NCBI GenBank assembly: GCA_001563995.1
Contig: LKMV01000009.1
Span: 1-19,812 of the forward strand
Length of the DNA: 19,812 nucleotides
Reading direction: 5' to 3'
From: Nanohaloarchaea archaeon PL-Br10_U2g16
GTDB lineage: Archaea > Nanohalarchaeota > Nanosalinia > Nanosalinales > Nanosalinaceae
Part shown: positions 1-7,029 of the stretch, one piece after another
Layout: every line of letters begins with the position of its first letter
Position numbering within the stretch: position 1 is the stretch's first letter
The notes under the pieces: generated by a model
Seen by the model: only the letters and a program-made list of their open reading frames with translations
Told to the model about the DNA's origin: nothing
Databases searched by the model: none
Translations under genes and position numbers: made by a program

Positions 1-49
1 CCATCGTCCAGTGTCCTATTAGTCCTTTCTGTAGGTTTATTTCTGACAT
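1..49 (-). CDS. N-terminus of probable LamG-domain surface protein (partial)
   Basis: An ATG on the minus strand at 49 opens a frame that reads MSEINLQKGLIGHWTM and runs off the left edge. The GLIGHW(T/K)M pattern is typical of the first strand of LamG/concanavalin-like domains, which bind carbohydrate or mediate adhesion at cell surfaces. It lies 14 nt downstream of the stop of the Tat fibre-like gene and on the same strand, so the two may be co-transcribed. Only 16 codons are visible, so the domain call rests on this short motif, and no signal peptide is seen at this start. It could be another protein beginning with a similar strand. Confidence 0.5.
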   Translation of the reverse strand, partial: MSEINLQKGLIGHWTM

Positions 50-63
50 ATTTTTTGGGTCAC

Positions 64-1515
64 CTACAGTGATTCGTCTTGGAACTGTCCTTTGGCTTTT
101 ATATCTCCGTTTTCTTCTATTTCCATCCCTTTTTCTCCATCGGAGTTAAAGAACTCGTATTCTAGATTCTGTACTCCTCCGTTTCCATCTGCTTCAGCAC
201 GAATGGCTACTGCTGTTTGGCTGTTTATTGAGAATGTGTGACCAACTGTTTCTCCAGCATCCATTTCATCGGTTACCGGTGTGTTGATTATCTGTGAGAA
301 TGTGTCTTCCGGAGCCTCAATCGGACCGGTATCCACACCCTGTAAGAACTCGGTAGGGCTGCCTTCCGGCTGACGTATTAGTTCAACCTCACCATCACGA
401 ACAACCAAATCACCGCCGTCTCCAGCCAACGAGACACTGTTATCAAAATCTAGACCCCCATTCGGAATTCCAACATTGCCGTTGTCTTTAGCCTCAATTA
501 TCTCTGTTGAATCTTCCGACATGAGAGTTATTTGTCCGCCAGCCTCTAAGTTACGGATTACAGGCCCGGGAAAACCGCTTTCAGGGGAAATACGTAACTG
601 ATTGCCCTCAATATTATTGCCTTTTATGTCCAGTTGGCCGTCTGAGATTTCTAAATCTGTTCTAAATCTTACTGGTATATCATTACTGCCTATAAGAACT
701 TCATCATTTGGTATATAGTTGAAAAACTGTACCTGCGACAACTCATTGTCAAGCATTACCACACGACCATTCTCTCTAAACTCCATGCTGACCTGTTCTC
801 CGCCTTGAATAATACCTCTAGAACTATCAGTTGGTAGGATAATCTCATTACCTTTAATATCTAGATCGCCATTTGGGATTTCTACATCTTCTCTAGAATT
901 TAATCTTATAGCTGTGTTACCTTCCACCTGTATTTCTTTATCTTTATTTGAAAAGTTCAAAGGAATTTCTAGATTTACAGCTTCGTAATTTCTATTTGCC
1001 CCTAATACAATTGATGATTCTCCATCAGACTCTGATGCTTGTACTCTAACTTCTTGAGTTGTATTAAAACCTGAATCATGTAGGCCTTCAATAATTAATG
1101 GTTCAACCGTTGAAGATGCTATCTTACCTAGACTGCTGATCTCTCCTCTACCCATATCAATATCTTCCCCTATATTAAGGTTGCCGTTCGGAATCTCAAC
1201 ATCCCCGTTACCATCAACACCTAAACTTTTCACAGAACCAGAATCCTGAGTATATACATCAAACTTCTGGTCTTTGATATCCAAAGCAGAAACAGGACTG
1301 GCTAGTGCTGCTAGACCTGCTGCACCAATTCCAGCCTTCTTCAAGAAGCTCCTACGCGACATCTCATCAGAACCGTCTTCTCCATCGTCTTTTTCAACTT
1401 TACCTAGTAATTTTCTCTCTAATCTTTCATTCTTCTGCTCTAATTTCTTATTCTGCTTCTCAAGGTTTTCCACCCTATCGGCCAGCTCTCTAACTTTTTT
1501 CTCTAGGTCGACCAT
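64..1515 (-). CDS. Tat-exported fibre-like protein with N-terminal coiled coil (paralogue A)
   Basis: This 483-aa protein begins with a charged heptad-like coiled coil (about residues 1-38) and an acidic linker. A twin-arginine signal follows: SRRSFLKK with RR at 54-55, a Gly/Ala-rich hydrophobic stretch and ASPVSA at about 72-77. The mature part is a chain of short beta-type repeats of the form (D/N)VEIPNGxLDIxGNxI, spaced irregularly, ending in a distinct region (about residues 385-483) that resembles a tip domain. The repeats resemble phage tail-fibre or adhesin stalks, so a secreted or anchored fibre is inferred. A paralogue sits at 4268-5776. An internal Met at residue 52 could start a conventional Tat protein, but the TATA-like box 26 nt before 1515 and the matching architecture of the paralogue favour the long form. 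The binding target is unknown. Confidence 0.8.
   Translation of the reverse strand: MVDLEKKVRELADRVENLEKQNKKLEQKNERLERKLLGKVEKDDGEDGSDEMSRRSFLKKAGIGAAGLAALASPVSALDIKDQKFDVYTQDSGSVKSLGVDGNGDVEIPNGNLNIGEDIDMGRGEISSLGKIASSTVEPLIIEGLHDSGFNTTQEVRVQASESDGESSIVLGANRNYEAVNLEIPLNFSNKDKEIQVEGNTAIRLNSREDVEIPNGDLDIKGNEIILPTDSSRGIIQGGEQVSMEFRENGRVVMLDNELSQVQFFNYIPNDEVLIGSNDIPVRFRTDLEISDGQLDIKGNNIEGNQLRISPESGFPGPVIRNLEAGGQITLMSEDSTEIIEAKDNGNVGIPNGGLDFDNSVSLAGDGGDLVVRDGEVELIRQPEGSPTEFLQGVDTGPIEAPEDTFSQIINTPVTDEMDAGETVGHTFSINSQTAVAIRAEADGNGGVQNLEYEFFNSDGEKGMEIEENGDIKAKGQFQDESL
1217..1266. repeat. 50-bp perfect direct repeat, copy 1 (in fibre gene A)
   Basis: This segment is identical base for base to 5496-5545 in the second fibre gene. 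It encodes KFDVYTQDSGSVKSLGV just after the Tat signal. With one mismatch the match extends 11 bp further into the following codons. The flanking gene bodies are much more diverged. Confidence 0.95.
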
Positions 1516-1536
1516 ACCTAACCATTCTAGCTCTTG

Positions 1537-1546
1537 ATTTAAATTG
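1537..1546 (-). promoter_or_regulatory. TATA-like box for Tat fibre gene A
   Basis: On the minus strand this reads AATTTAAATC, centred about 26 nt upstream of the ATG at 1515. This is the spacing expected for a leaderless archaeal transcript, and it supports the upstream start that includes the coiled coil. Confidence 0.5.
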
Positions 1547-1598
1547 TTTTAGGAGACTGAAGTAGAATCCGAAAGTATGGAAATTTTGTTTCAATCAC

Positions 1599-2012
1599 CT
1601 ATCCTAAATATTCTCTGATAAAATCCTTCGTACTATCGTTTATCTCTAGATCGCTGTCTAATGCTTCATTAGGATCTATCCATCTATACTCTACAGCCTC
1701 TCTTTCATCTAGCTCGACTTCCTGGTCCTCAGCTCTACATGTAAAGTTCAGAAAGATAAAATGCGTATCCCTCTCGAAATCTTCCGGATTTCCTCCATCT
1801 TTTGCCTCTAAGAACTCTATATCCGATACTTCAAGCCCGGTCTCTTCTCTCACTTCTTTTTTAACCGTTTCTTCCATGGTATCGCCTTTCTCAACTTTTC
1901 CGCCAGGAACCAGCCATTGGCCACCCCATTTCGGACTCTGCATTAGAAAAATTTCATCGTTTTCATTGAAAATTAAGGCTCCGGTTGCAGGTACAGCGTA
2001 CTTTTCCGACAT
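1599..2012 (-). CDS. Nudix hydrolase
   Basis: This 137-aa protein has the length and order of a single-domain Nudix pyrophosphohydrolase, which cleaves nucleoside diphosphate-linked substrates in the cytoplasm. A Nudix box is visible at about residues 37-60 (GGKVEKGDTMEE followed by KEVREETGLEV). The three metal-binding glutamates of the REUxEExGU part are present. The usual Arg of that motif is Lys, and the earlier Glu of Gx5E is Asp, so the match is slightly degenerate. PGGKVEKG and the final W-I/A-type region resemble MutT/ADP-ribose-type enzymes, but the substrate cannot be assigned. It starts 13 nt after the stop of the 132-aa gene and is the last gene of the OB-PCNA operon, so a role in nucleotide-pool cleaning is a reasonable inference. 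Confidence 0.9.
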   Translation of the reverse strand: MSEKYAVPATGALIFNENDEIFLMQSPKWGGQWLVPGGKVEKGDTMEETVKKEVREETGLEVSDIEFLEAKDGGNPEDFERDTHFIFLNFTCRAEDQEVELDEREAVEYRWIDPNEALDSDLEINDSTKDFIREYLG

Positions 2013-2025
2013 ATCCCATAATTAG

Positions 2026-2424
2026 TCATTCAGCTTCATAACTATCCAGTTCTTCTTCTACATCACTCCATTCTAAACCATGAGGGAGTTCTTCAGGTAT
2101 CATGTAACTTCGAAAATGACCGTTACTACATTCAATTATGCCAAGAATAGAAAAAGCTGATAGAAGTTTTCCAATTTTACTTTCATACTTCATTCGATGG
2201 TTATCTTCTAACTGAGTCCCCTTAGCAAACTCACTAGGTTCGAGTTCCGAATCCTCATAAATCTCTCCGGCCCTAACCTCTTTACTCTCATAACCTTCAA
2301 GGACCTTGATTACAGGTCCATAAATTTCAGAATCTTTAAGCACGTTTTCTTTATTGCCATTGAGATTATCATACCCGCTCTCTAGTTCAGCTTGTAGATC
2401 AAGCCCTCCTTCAGTAGAGCTCAT
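2026..2424 (-). CDS. Hypothetical acidic protein in PCNA operon
   Basis: This 132-aa acidic protein is not recognised. Its ATG overlaps the PCNA stop by one base (TGATG), which indicates translational coupling. Residues about 35-120 could form a helix-turn-helix or winged-helix fold: several helices (KVLEGYES, SKIGKLLSAFSILGI) are followed by a hairpin-like GIIECSNGHFRSYMI. The N-terminus and C-terminus are acidic tails. The position between PCNA and a Nudix enzyme suggests a link to replication or repair, but no PIP box (QxxLxxFF) or catalytic motif is visible. Confidence 0.75.
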   Translation of the reverse strand: MSSTEGGLDLQAELESGYDNLNGNKENVLKDSEIYGPVIKVLEGYESKEVRAGEIYEDSELEPSEFAKGTQLEDNHRMKYESKIGKLLSAFSILGIIECSNGHFRSYMIPEELPHGLEWSDVEEELDSYEAE

Positions 2425-3188
2425 CAGTCTTCTTCAATCCTTGGAGCCAGTACGAAGCTAAGCCTAGCTTTTTCAGGAACTTCAAAGTTAAGCCTCATTG
2501 GGAAGTCGTTTCCTAACTTCAGCTCTACGTTGTCGCTAAGTTTTTTGGCCTTTACCATTGAGGAAAGGTAGTCTAGTGAAAACATTGAGCTGGCCTCGGA
2601 TCCTTCGATATCCATTACGCCTTCAGAGCCTTTTTCAATGTTGAAGTTGACGTTCGACTGATCTCCTTTCGACTCTATTCTCAGGTTGGAGCCTGTCGAA
2701 GAGACTGTTACCGAGTCCCCGACGACCATTGCGTCCTTGATTGCGCTCTCCAGGACGGTTGTCTCAAGGTTTGAAGTCATCTTGAACTGGTCTAGAGACT
2801 CCGTATCAGGTATATCGTCCTCTGAAAGGTTTAGAATAGGTAGAGAGAACTCTCTGGTGGAAGAGTCTTCCATCGTTATGTAGAACTTTGAGTCATCCTC
2901 CCTTACTTCAAAAGTAATTGTGTCTCCCGAGTTCGCTCTTCTCAGGATAGAGTATAAGTTTTCCAAGTTCAGACCTACTTTTTCATCTTTCTCAAGTTCA
3001 AATGATTCGAACACATCCTTCTCTATATTGAAGTCTACAAGTGCAACCATCGCAGGATCAGCTGCTACCAGTCTTACTCCTTCCTCTGTCAGCTGGAACA
3101 GTCCTTCACTGATCAGATCTGAAATGGTTTTCATTGAGTCCTGAATTAGTCCGACCTCTTCTAGTTCTGCTTTAAACAAATCTTCCAC
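2424..3188 (-). CDS. pcn: DNA polymerase sliding clamp (PCNA)
   Basis: This 254-aa protein matches archaeal PCNA over its full length. PCNA is the homotrimeric ring that tethers replicative polymerases, FEN1 and ligase to DNA. Visible hallmarks are the start FKAELEEVGLIQDSMKTISDLI, the EGVRLVAADPAMVALVDF strand region, an LENLYSILRRA segment, the inter-domain area around SLPILNLSEDDIP, and the C-terminal strand LSFVLAPRIEED. The frame starts at a GTG (3188-3186), because the next Met is 18 residues in and would remove conserved sequence. It is 12 nt downstream of the OB-fold gene and overlaps the following gene by one base, so it sits in the middle of an operon. Confidence 0.97.
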   Translation of the reverse strand: MEDLFKAELEEVGLIQDSMKTISDLISEGLFQLTEEGVRLVAADPAMVALVDFNIEKDVFESFELEKDEKVGLNLENLYSILRRANSGDTITFEVREDDSKFYITMEDSSTREFSLPILNLSEDDIPDTESLDQFKMTSNLETTVLESAIKDAMVVGDSVTVSSTGSNLRIESKGDQSNVNFNIEKGSEGVMDIEGSEASSMFSLDYLSSMVKAKKLSDNVELKLGNDFPMRLNFEVPEKARLSFVLAPRIEED

Positions 3189-3200
3189 CTTATGTTATCT

Positions 3201-3527
3201 TTAAGTGTTAACAATTTTTTTAACCTTGGTGAATCTATCGTAATCCACATCACTCAGGTCATGAACCGCTTCAGCCCTAAGCTCAAAACCGTCAGGTATA
3301 GGCATTACACGTCCTAGAACCCTTATTCTACCTCCATCTTCGGCTTTTTCAAGCTTCTCTTCCTCCATAAATACCTCAACAGTTCCGGAACCATCATCAA
3401 GCTTTACAGACTCGGTCTCCTTTTCTATCACAGTCCCTACTAGACGTACTCTTATATCCCTCTGTGGATCTACGTTTTCAATATCTTTGTAAACAGCTGC
3501 CGCTCTCCTCTGCTGATCGTCTGACAT
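3201..3527 (-). CDS. OB-fold nucleic-acid-binding protein
   Basis: This 108-aa protein has the strand pattern of a single OB fold. RVRLVGTVIEKE and VKLDDGSGTVEVFM are followed by RIRVLGRV and a final strand ELRAEAVHDL. The D-D-G-S/T-G-T-x-E/V-V motif is common in RPA-type, Stn1-like and tRNA-anticodon OB folds. It is probably a small ssDNA- or RNA-binding protein. As first gene of the PCNA operon it may act at the replication fork, for example as an RPA-associated subunit; that is inference. The ATG at 3527 is about 24-26 nt from a TATA-like block that also faces the divergent gene at 3575. Confidence 0.8.
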   Translation of the reverse strand: MSDDQQRRAAAVYKDIENVDPQRDIRVRLVGTVIEKETESVKLDDGSGTVEVFMEEEKLEKAEDGGRIRVLGRVMPIPDGFELRAEAVHDLSDVDYDRFTKVKKIVNT

Positions 3528-3542
3528 AAGTAAATATAATCA

Positions 3543-3557
3543 GTAAAAAGTTTTAAC
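3543..3557. promoter_or_regulatory. Bidirectional TATA-like block, OB-fold gene / coiled-coil gene
   Basis: The near-symmetric AT block GTAAAAAGTTTTAAC lies midway between the divergent starts at 3527 (minus) and 3575 (plus), about 24-26 nt from each. It can be read as a TATA element in either direction and would give leaderless or near-leaderless transcripts both ways. Confidence 0.45.
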
Positions 3558-3574
3558 CGTATCCTATCCAAGGT

Positions 3575-4198
3575 TTGAAATACCGGAAACCACAATACCT
3601 ACCTATGGACCTACTTGGAAAACAGGGAGAGAAAGCTGAGGAAGAGCTCAAACAGGTAAAGGGCCGTGTAGACAAGCTGAGCTCACATATTGATGCCGTG
3701 GATAGTTCCCTTCAAGACTTTCAAAGCGAGATAACACATGTGCTGGAGGATGAGCTAAAACACCAGAGACACCAGGTCCAACAGTTGAACTCAGCTGTTG
3801 ACGGACAGGAAGACCAACAGAGAGACATGGAAATATTTGAAAAAGAGCTTAACTCCCTGGAGTCTCGTATGAACTCTCTAGAGACAAACGTAGAGTCTTT
3901 CCTTGAGTCAGATATCCATGATAGTCTTTCAGAGATGATCAAAGGCGTAAGATCTACACAGCGGTTTATGCACAGTCTTGAGGACAGGATTTCTGAACTA
4001 GAAGGAAAGATGGAAGATTTAGAAAGTCAGTTTATTACCGAAGTAAACAATAGAGATTACGACTTCGAGAAAAAGCTGGACAAAAGAGATTATAACGAAG
4101 AAAAAGAGTACTTAGAGGAAGAGATCAAAAAACTGAGAGCCTCCGTAAATAGTATCGCCGAGGAAATGGACGGAGATATAGAGATCAAGGTTGAATAA
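3575..4198 (+). CDS. Coiled-coil protein
   Basis: This 207-aa protein is almost entirely predicted coiled coil: long heptad-like Leu/Ile/Met patterns with Glu/Lys/Gln from about residue 15 to 198, with no Cys and no membrane segment. No enzymatic motif is present. It could be a scaffold, an SMC-like accessory or a cell-division-associated protein. The frame opens at TTG 3575, placed 25 nt from the central AT block as expected for a leaderless start. An ATG at 3605 (MDLLGKQ) is an alternative that would give a 197-aa protein, but no SD precedes it. The gene is divergent from the OB-PCNA operon and stands alone. Confidence 0.8.
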   Translation: MKYRKPQYLPMDLLGKQGEKAEEELKQVKGRVDKLSSHIDAVDSSLQDFQSEITHVLEDELKHQRHQVQQLNSAVDGQEDQQRDMEIFEKELNSLESRMNSLETNVESFLESDIHDSLSEMIKGVRSTQRFMHSLEDRISELEGKMEDLESQFITEVNNRDYDFEKKLDKRDYNEEKEYLEEEIKKLRASVNSIAEEMDGDIEIKVE

Positions 4199-4267
4199 AG
4201 ATTTAGAACATTCTGGATTAAATTTTTGGCTTCAATAAACAGTTCAACTATCTACTTACTAGTCTTT

Positions 4268-5776
4268 CTATGTTGATCCTCCAACAGCTTTAGCCACTAT
4301 ACGGTATTCGTCAGTGTTGTCTACAAGTTCCAGATTTATATCACGGTCATCGATAGTATAGTTCCTGTCAGGCGGGCTGCTTCTCTCTTCAGACGAAATA
4401 CGTGATACGCCTCCGTCTACACCGGCGTATATGAGCATATCAGTAAAGTAATTTCCTGTTTGTCGCCCCACAACCAAAATCATGCCTCCCGTAGTTAAAT
4501 TACCTTCATCCGTATCCATTATAGTTGTAGGAGCGTCATCAGTGATATTTATGGATTTGAAGTATTCGTCAAAACCCTGATTTTGACTGTTTTCATACCT
4601 TCTAACCTGGCTCTGATCTCCTTTTGAAACCTGTATATTCCAGAAAGCACCTGCATTCTCAACACGGTTGCCTTCCATACTTAGGTGTCCGCTCGGTATC
4701 TCTACCTCCCCTCCATCTTCTATATTCAAAACATCATCACTATTACTATCCGTAAACCGGAAAAACTGATCGGCTGAACCCATACGGAAAAGTGAACCCT
4801 GAATATCGGGATCTAGGTCATAATTATTAGCTCCTTGAACATTATTTCCGGCTAAATCTAACCTAGCGTTCCTAAGTTCAAGCGTACCCTTAGACGGATC
4901 TTCTAAATACTGAAACGCTACCCCTGCTCCAGTAGAGTCTCTGAACCGTATCGGTTCATCTTCATAAGCTAAAAAATCTAGAGAACTTTCCGATTCATTC
5001 AAAACTATCTTATTAGACGTATCAGGCCCTCTTAAAAATGTGCTTGTAGACCCAATACCTAAACGTAAAGTTCCACTTTCATCAGCAATTGAAGCATCCT
5101 CCATCTCAATGTCATTACCATTCATATTTAGATCGCCATTCGGAATATCCACATTTTGATTTCCTCTGGCTCTTAGTATATGGTCATTATCTCCGTTTCT
5201 TAGAACTACATCACCATCAGATACTCCTGCACTAATAAACATGTTATCAAAAGTGGAAGGCTCTAAAACATTAGCCTTAACGTTACCTCCTTGACCTAGT
5301 TCAATATCTCCGTTCGGTATTTCAACATTCCCATTCTCATATACTGCTAACACATCTGTGATTCCAGATTCATTATAAAATGAGACAAAATCATCTGTCT
5401 GTCTAAAAGCAAGGTCGTTAGAGCTAAAATCAACCGGCAGACCATTATTCAAAAGCAATCTTCCGTTAGGAATTTCTACATCGCCGTTACCATCTACACC
5501 TAAACTTTTCACAGAACCAGAATCCTGAGTATATACATCAAACTTAGTATCACGGATATTCAATGCAGAAACAGGACTTAAAACAGCCCCCAGACCTATA
5601 GTACCAACACTTAACTTTTTGATAAAGTCTCTTCTGGACAAATCTTTGTTCTTTCTTCCCTTTACTTTATCAGTCTTCTTTTCAGAAGAACTGTTTCCCA
5701 TTTCCTGTATCTTTTCTTGCTGCTTCTCCACTAACTCTTCAAGCTGGTTAATCCTTTTCTCTAGCTCCTCGGACAT
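4268..5776 (-). CDS. Tat-exported fibre-like protein with N-terminal coiled coil (paralogue B)
   Basis: This 502-aa protein shares the architecture of the gene at 64-1515. It has an N-terminal coiled coil (residues 1-26), a Lys-rich linker, a Tat signal (SRRDFIKK, RR at 48-49, hydrophobic stretch to SPVSA at 67-71) and then KFDVYTQDSGSVKSLGV. Beta-type repeats follow (VEIPNGxL, VDIPNGDLNMNGNDI, VEIPSGHLSMEGN). The C-terminal about 125 residues differ from paralogue A and look like a compact beta domain (SINITDDAPTTIM, GGMILVVGRQTGNYF, YRIVAKAVGGS), similar in style to phage-fibre tip domains. A trimeric fibre exported in folded form is inferred. No Met lies near the RR motif, so the coiled coil is part of the protein in this copy. 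A TATA-like box at 5799-5808 gives a leaderless start. Confidence 0.8.
   Translation of the reverse strand: MSEELEKRINQLEELVEKQQEKIQEMGNSSSEKKTDKVKGRKNKDLSRRDFIKKLSVGTIGLGAVLSPVSALNIRDTKFDVYTQDSGSVKSLGVDGNGDVEIPNGRLLLNNGLPVDFSSNDLAFRQTDDFVSFYNESGITDVLAVYENGNVEIPNGDIELGQGGNVKANVLEPSTFDNMFISAGVSDGDVVLRNGDNDHILRARGNQNVDIPNGDLNMNGNDIEMEDASIADESGTLRLGIGSTSTFLRGPDTSNKIVLNESESSLDFLAYEDEPIRFRDSTGAGVAFQYLEDPSKGTLELRNARLDLAGNNVQGANNYDLDPDIQGSLFRMGSADQFFRFTDSNSDDVLNIEDGGEVEIPSGHLSMEGNRVENAGAFWNIQVSKGDQSQVRRYENSQNQGFDEYFKSINITDDAPTTIMDTDEGNLTTGGMILVVGRQTGNYFTDMLIYAGVDGGVSRISSEERSSPPDRNYTIDDRDINLELVDNTDEYRIVAKAVGGST
5496..5545. repeat. 50-bp perfect direct repeat, copy 2 (in fibre gene B)
   Basis: Identical to 1217-1266, same orientation, about 4.3 kb apart. 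It covers codons 78-94 of paralogue B. Confidence 0.95.
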
Positions 5777-5798
5777 ATACAGCTATTGATAAGCTGAG

Positions 5799-5808
5799 AA
5801 TATAAAAC
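5799..5808 (-). promoter_or_regulatory. TATA-like box for Tat fibre gene B
   Basis: On the minus strand this reads GTTTTATATT, about 27 nt upstream of the ATG at 5776. It overlaps the region just before the TFS stop codon at 5810, so the fibre gene has its own promoter although it follows TFS on the same strand. Confidence 0.6.
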
Positions 5809-5809
5809 T

Positions 5810-6157
5810 TCAGTCATACTCTTTGTGGACGTTCCCGCATTCTGTACATTCATAGAACCGTGTTGGAGGTTCATCGCTTGATCTTGTCTGTTCCATCCAC
5901 CATTCGTGCTCTTTTTCATCATCTTTGTTCGAGGAGCAAGAAGGACATTCTTTGTCGGTTGTAGGCCTTGTTGTTTCCTGATCTTCTTCTGAGGAGACGT
6001 TTAATCTGTCCATAGGGTCTTCTTCTTTCTCTTCTGTCACTTTCATCTCTTCGCCTTCTACATCCTGTTTCTCTCCACAGCTCCTACATTTCATGAATGA
6101 TTTTCCATCTTTTTTCTCAGAGACTAACATTCCTCCACATTCATCACAGAACTCCAT
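5810..6157 (-). CDS. tfs: Transcription elongation factor TFS (TFIIS/RpoM-like)
   Basis: This 115-aa protein has two zinc ribbons: C4/C7/C24/C27 at the N-terminus and C71/C74/C104/C107 at the C-terminus. Between the second Cys pairs is the hallmark WWMEQTRSSDEPPTRFYEC. The acidic pair D95-E96 at the hairpin tip inserts into the RNA polymerase secondary channel and stimulates cleavage of backtracked RNA. The linker (about 32-70) is acidic and flexible. Length and domain order fit archaeal TFS (about 105-115 aa). A TATA-like box at 6181-6189 lies about 28 nt upstream of the ATG, so the gene is probably leaderless and monocistronic. It is close to another RNAP-related gene, rpoL, on the same strand. 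Confidence 0.96.
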   Translation of the reverse strand: MEFCDECGGMLVSEKKDGKSFMKCRSCGEKQDVEGEEMKVTEEKEEDPMDRLNVSSEEDQETTRPTTDKECPSCSSNKDDEKEHEWWMEQTRSSDEPPTRFYECTECGNVHKEYD

Positions 6158-6180
6158 GATTGTATTCTATACCACCTTTA

Positions 6181-6189
6181 TCTTTATAA
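6181..6189 (-). promoter_or_regulatory. TATA-like box for TFS
   Basis: On the minus strand this reads TTTATAAAG, centred about 28 nt before the ATG at 6157. Confidence 0.6.
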
Positions 6190-6197
6190 ACCAACGG

Positions 6198-6704
6198 TTA
6201 GTTTACACGTTCACACGCCGGAATGCTGTCGAATACAAATGGCTGCCCTGTCAACCCAAGTATATCCATAGTACCTAGCTTCACCAAACCTACTCTTGGA
6301 ATACTAAAAAATGCCTTTCCATGTATCTGATCAGGTCTTATATCCTTCTCAAACTCGTTCTGTCCCTGTGTATTGTCTCCCTGAGTCTCTAAGCTGTTCT
6401 CGCCTTTAGAGATAACCCTGTGGATAACAGGTATATCGACCTCTTGGCTCTCTGCATCGAACACTATCACATCCCCTTCATTTATATTTTCAAAGCTCTC
6501 TCCTTTCACCATAACTACATCTCCTACCTTGTATTCCGGATACATAGAGCAAGAAACTACTGTAACCACCGGATTATCTGTCTCCAATGCTGTTCCTGTA
6601 GTCTGTATAACTCCAAAAGCAAGTATAAGAGCTACAGCTAGAAAGTAAATATTGTCGGCGATCCAGTTATCCTTCAAACCTCGATTTTCATCCAAAAAGT
6701 TCAT
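6198..6704 (-). CDS. Archaeal signal peptidase I (S26B, Sec11-like)
   Basis: This 168-aa membrane protease has one N-terminal transmembrane helix (about residues 18-37), which places the catalytic domain outside. Box B is SCSMYPEYKVGD with the expected nucleophile S53. Box D is IPVIHRV with H95, the archaeal/ER-type histidine used in place of the bacterial lysine. The Asp-containing GDN motif is at 109-111, followed by IHGKAFFSIPRVG. It removes signal peptides from Sec, and probably Tat, substrates. The two Tat fibre proteins here are possible clients, though their ASPVSA/LSPVSA ends are not proven cleavage sites. The C-terminus has no second membrane helix. The TATA-like box AAAATAAAAA (6727-6737) predicts a leaderless start at 6704. 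Confidence 0.93.
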   Translation of the reverse strand: MNFLDENRGLKDNWIADNIYFLAVALILAFGVIQTTGTALETDNPVVTVVSCSMYPEYKVGDVVMVKGESFENINEGDVIVFDAESQEVDIPVIHRVISKGENSLETQGDNTQGQNEFEKDIRPDQIHGKAFFSIPRVGLVKLGTMDILGLTGQPFVFDSIPACERVN

Positions 6705-6726
6705 GTTAAAGGATACACACAGGTTC

Positions 6727-6737
6727 TTTTTATTTTT
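6727..6737 (-). promoter_or_regulatory. TATA-like box for signal peptidase
   Basis: On the minus strand an A-rich AAAATAAAAA element is centred about 28 nt upstream of the ATG at 6704. Confidence 0.5.
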
Positions 6738-6773
6738 CAGGTGGCGAAAGATATAGAAATAGGAAAAATCAGA

Positions 6774-7019
6774 TTAAATCTCTGATTCAAGCTCTTCCAT
6801 CCATTCCCTTGCAACTTCTATAGACTCTTGAAGGGTTTCCTGAGGGTCTTCTGACTCCACTATCAGGTTTGACTCCTCTCCTAGAGGGTGTCCTGTGTCG
6901 TATGCTGCCTCTCCATCTGTTTCCCATGTCGATTTCCTTATAAGGTTCGCAAGGGTATGGTTTTGTTCCATGTTGATCAGGAGCCTTCCATCTTTCTCAG
7001 TCGTTTCGAGTTCCATCAT
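6774..7019 (-). CDS. rpoL: DNA-directed RNA polymerase subunit L
   Basis: This 81-aa protein carries the Rpo11/Rpb11/alpha-like core NHTLANLIRKSTWE and AAYDTGHPLGEESNLIVES, then the C-terminal helix QESIEVAREWMEEL. It dimerises with RpoD (Rpo3) to form the platform that nucleates RNAP assembly. It is slightly shorter than typical archaeal RpoL (about 90 aa) and starts MM, so the true start may be either Met. It lies 10 nt downstream of the methyltransferase stop with no promoter between them, so the two are co-transcribed. Confidence 0.92.
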   Translation of the reverse strand: MMELETTEKDGRLLINMEQNHTLANLIRKSTWETDGEAAYDTGHPLGEESNLIVESEDPQETLQESIEVAREWMEELESEI

Positions 7020-7029
7020 AATTAACTAT

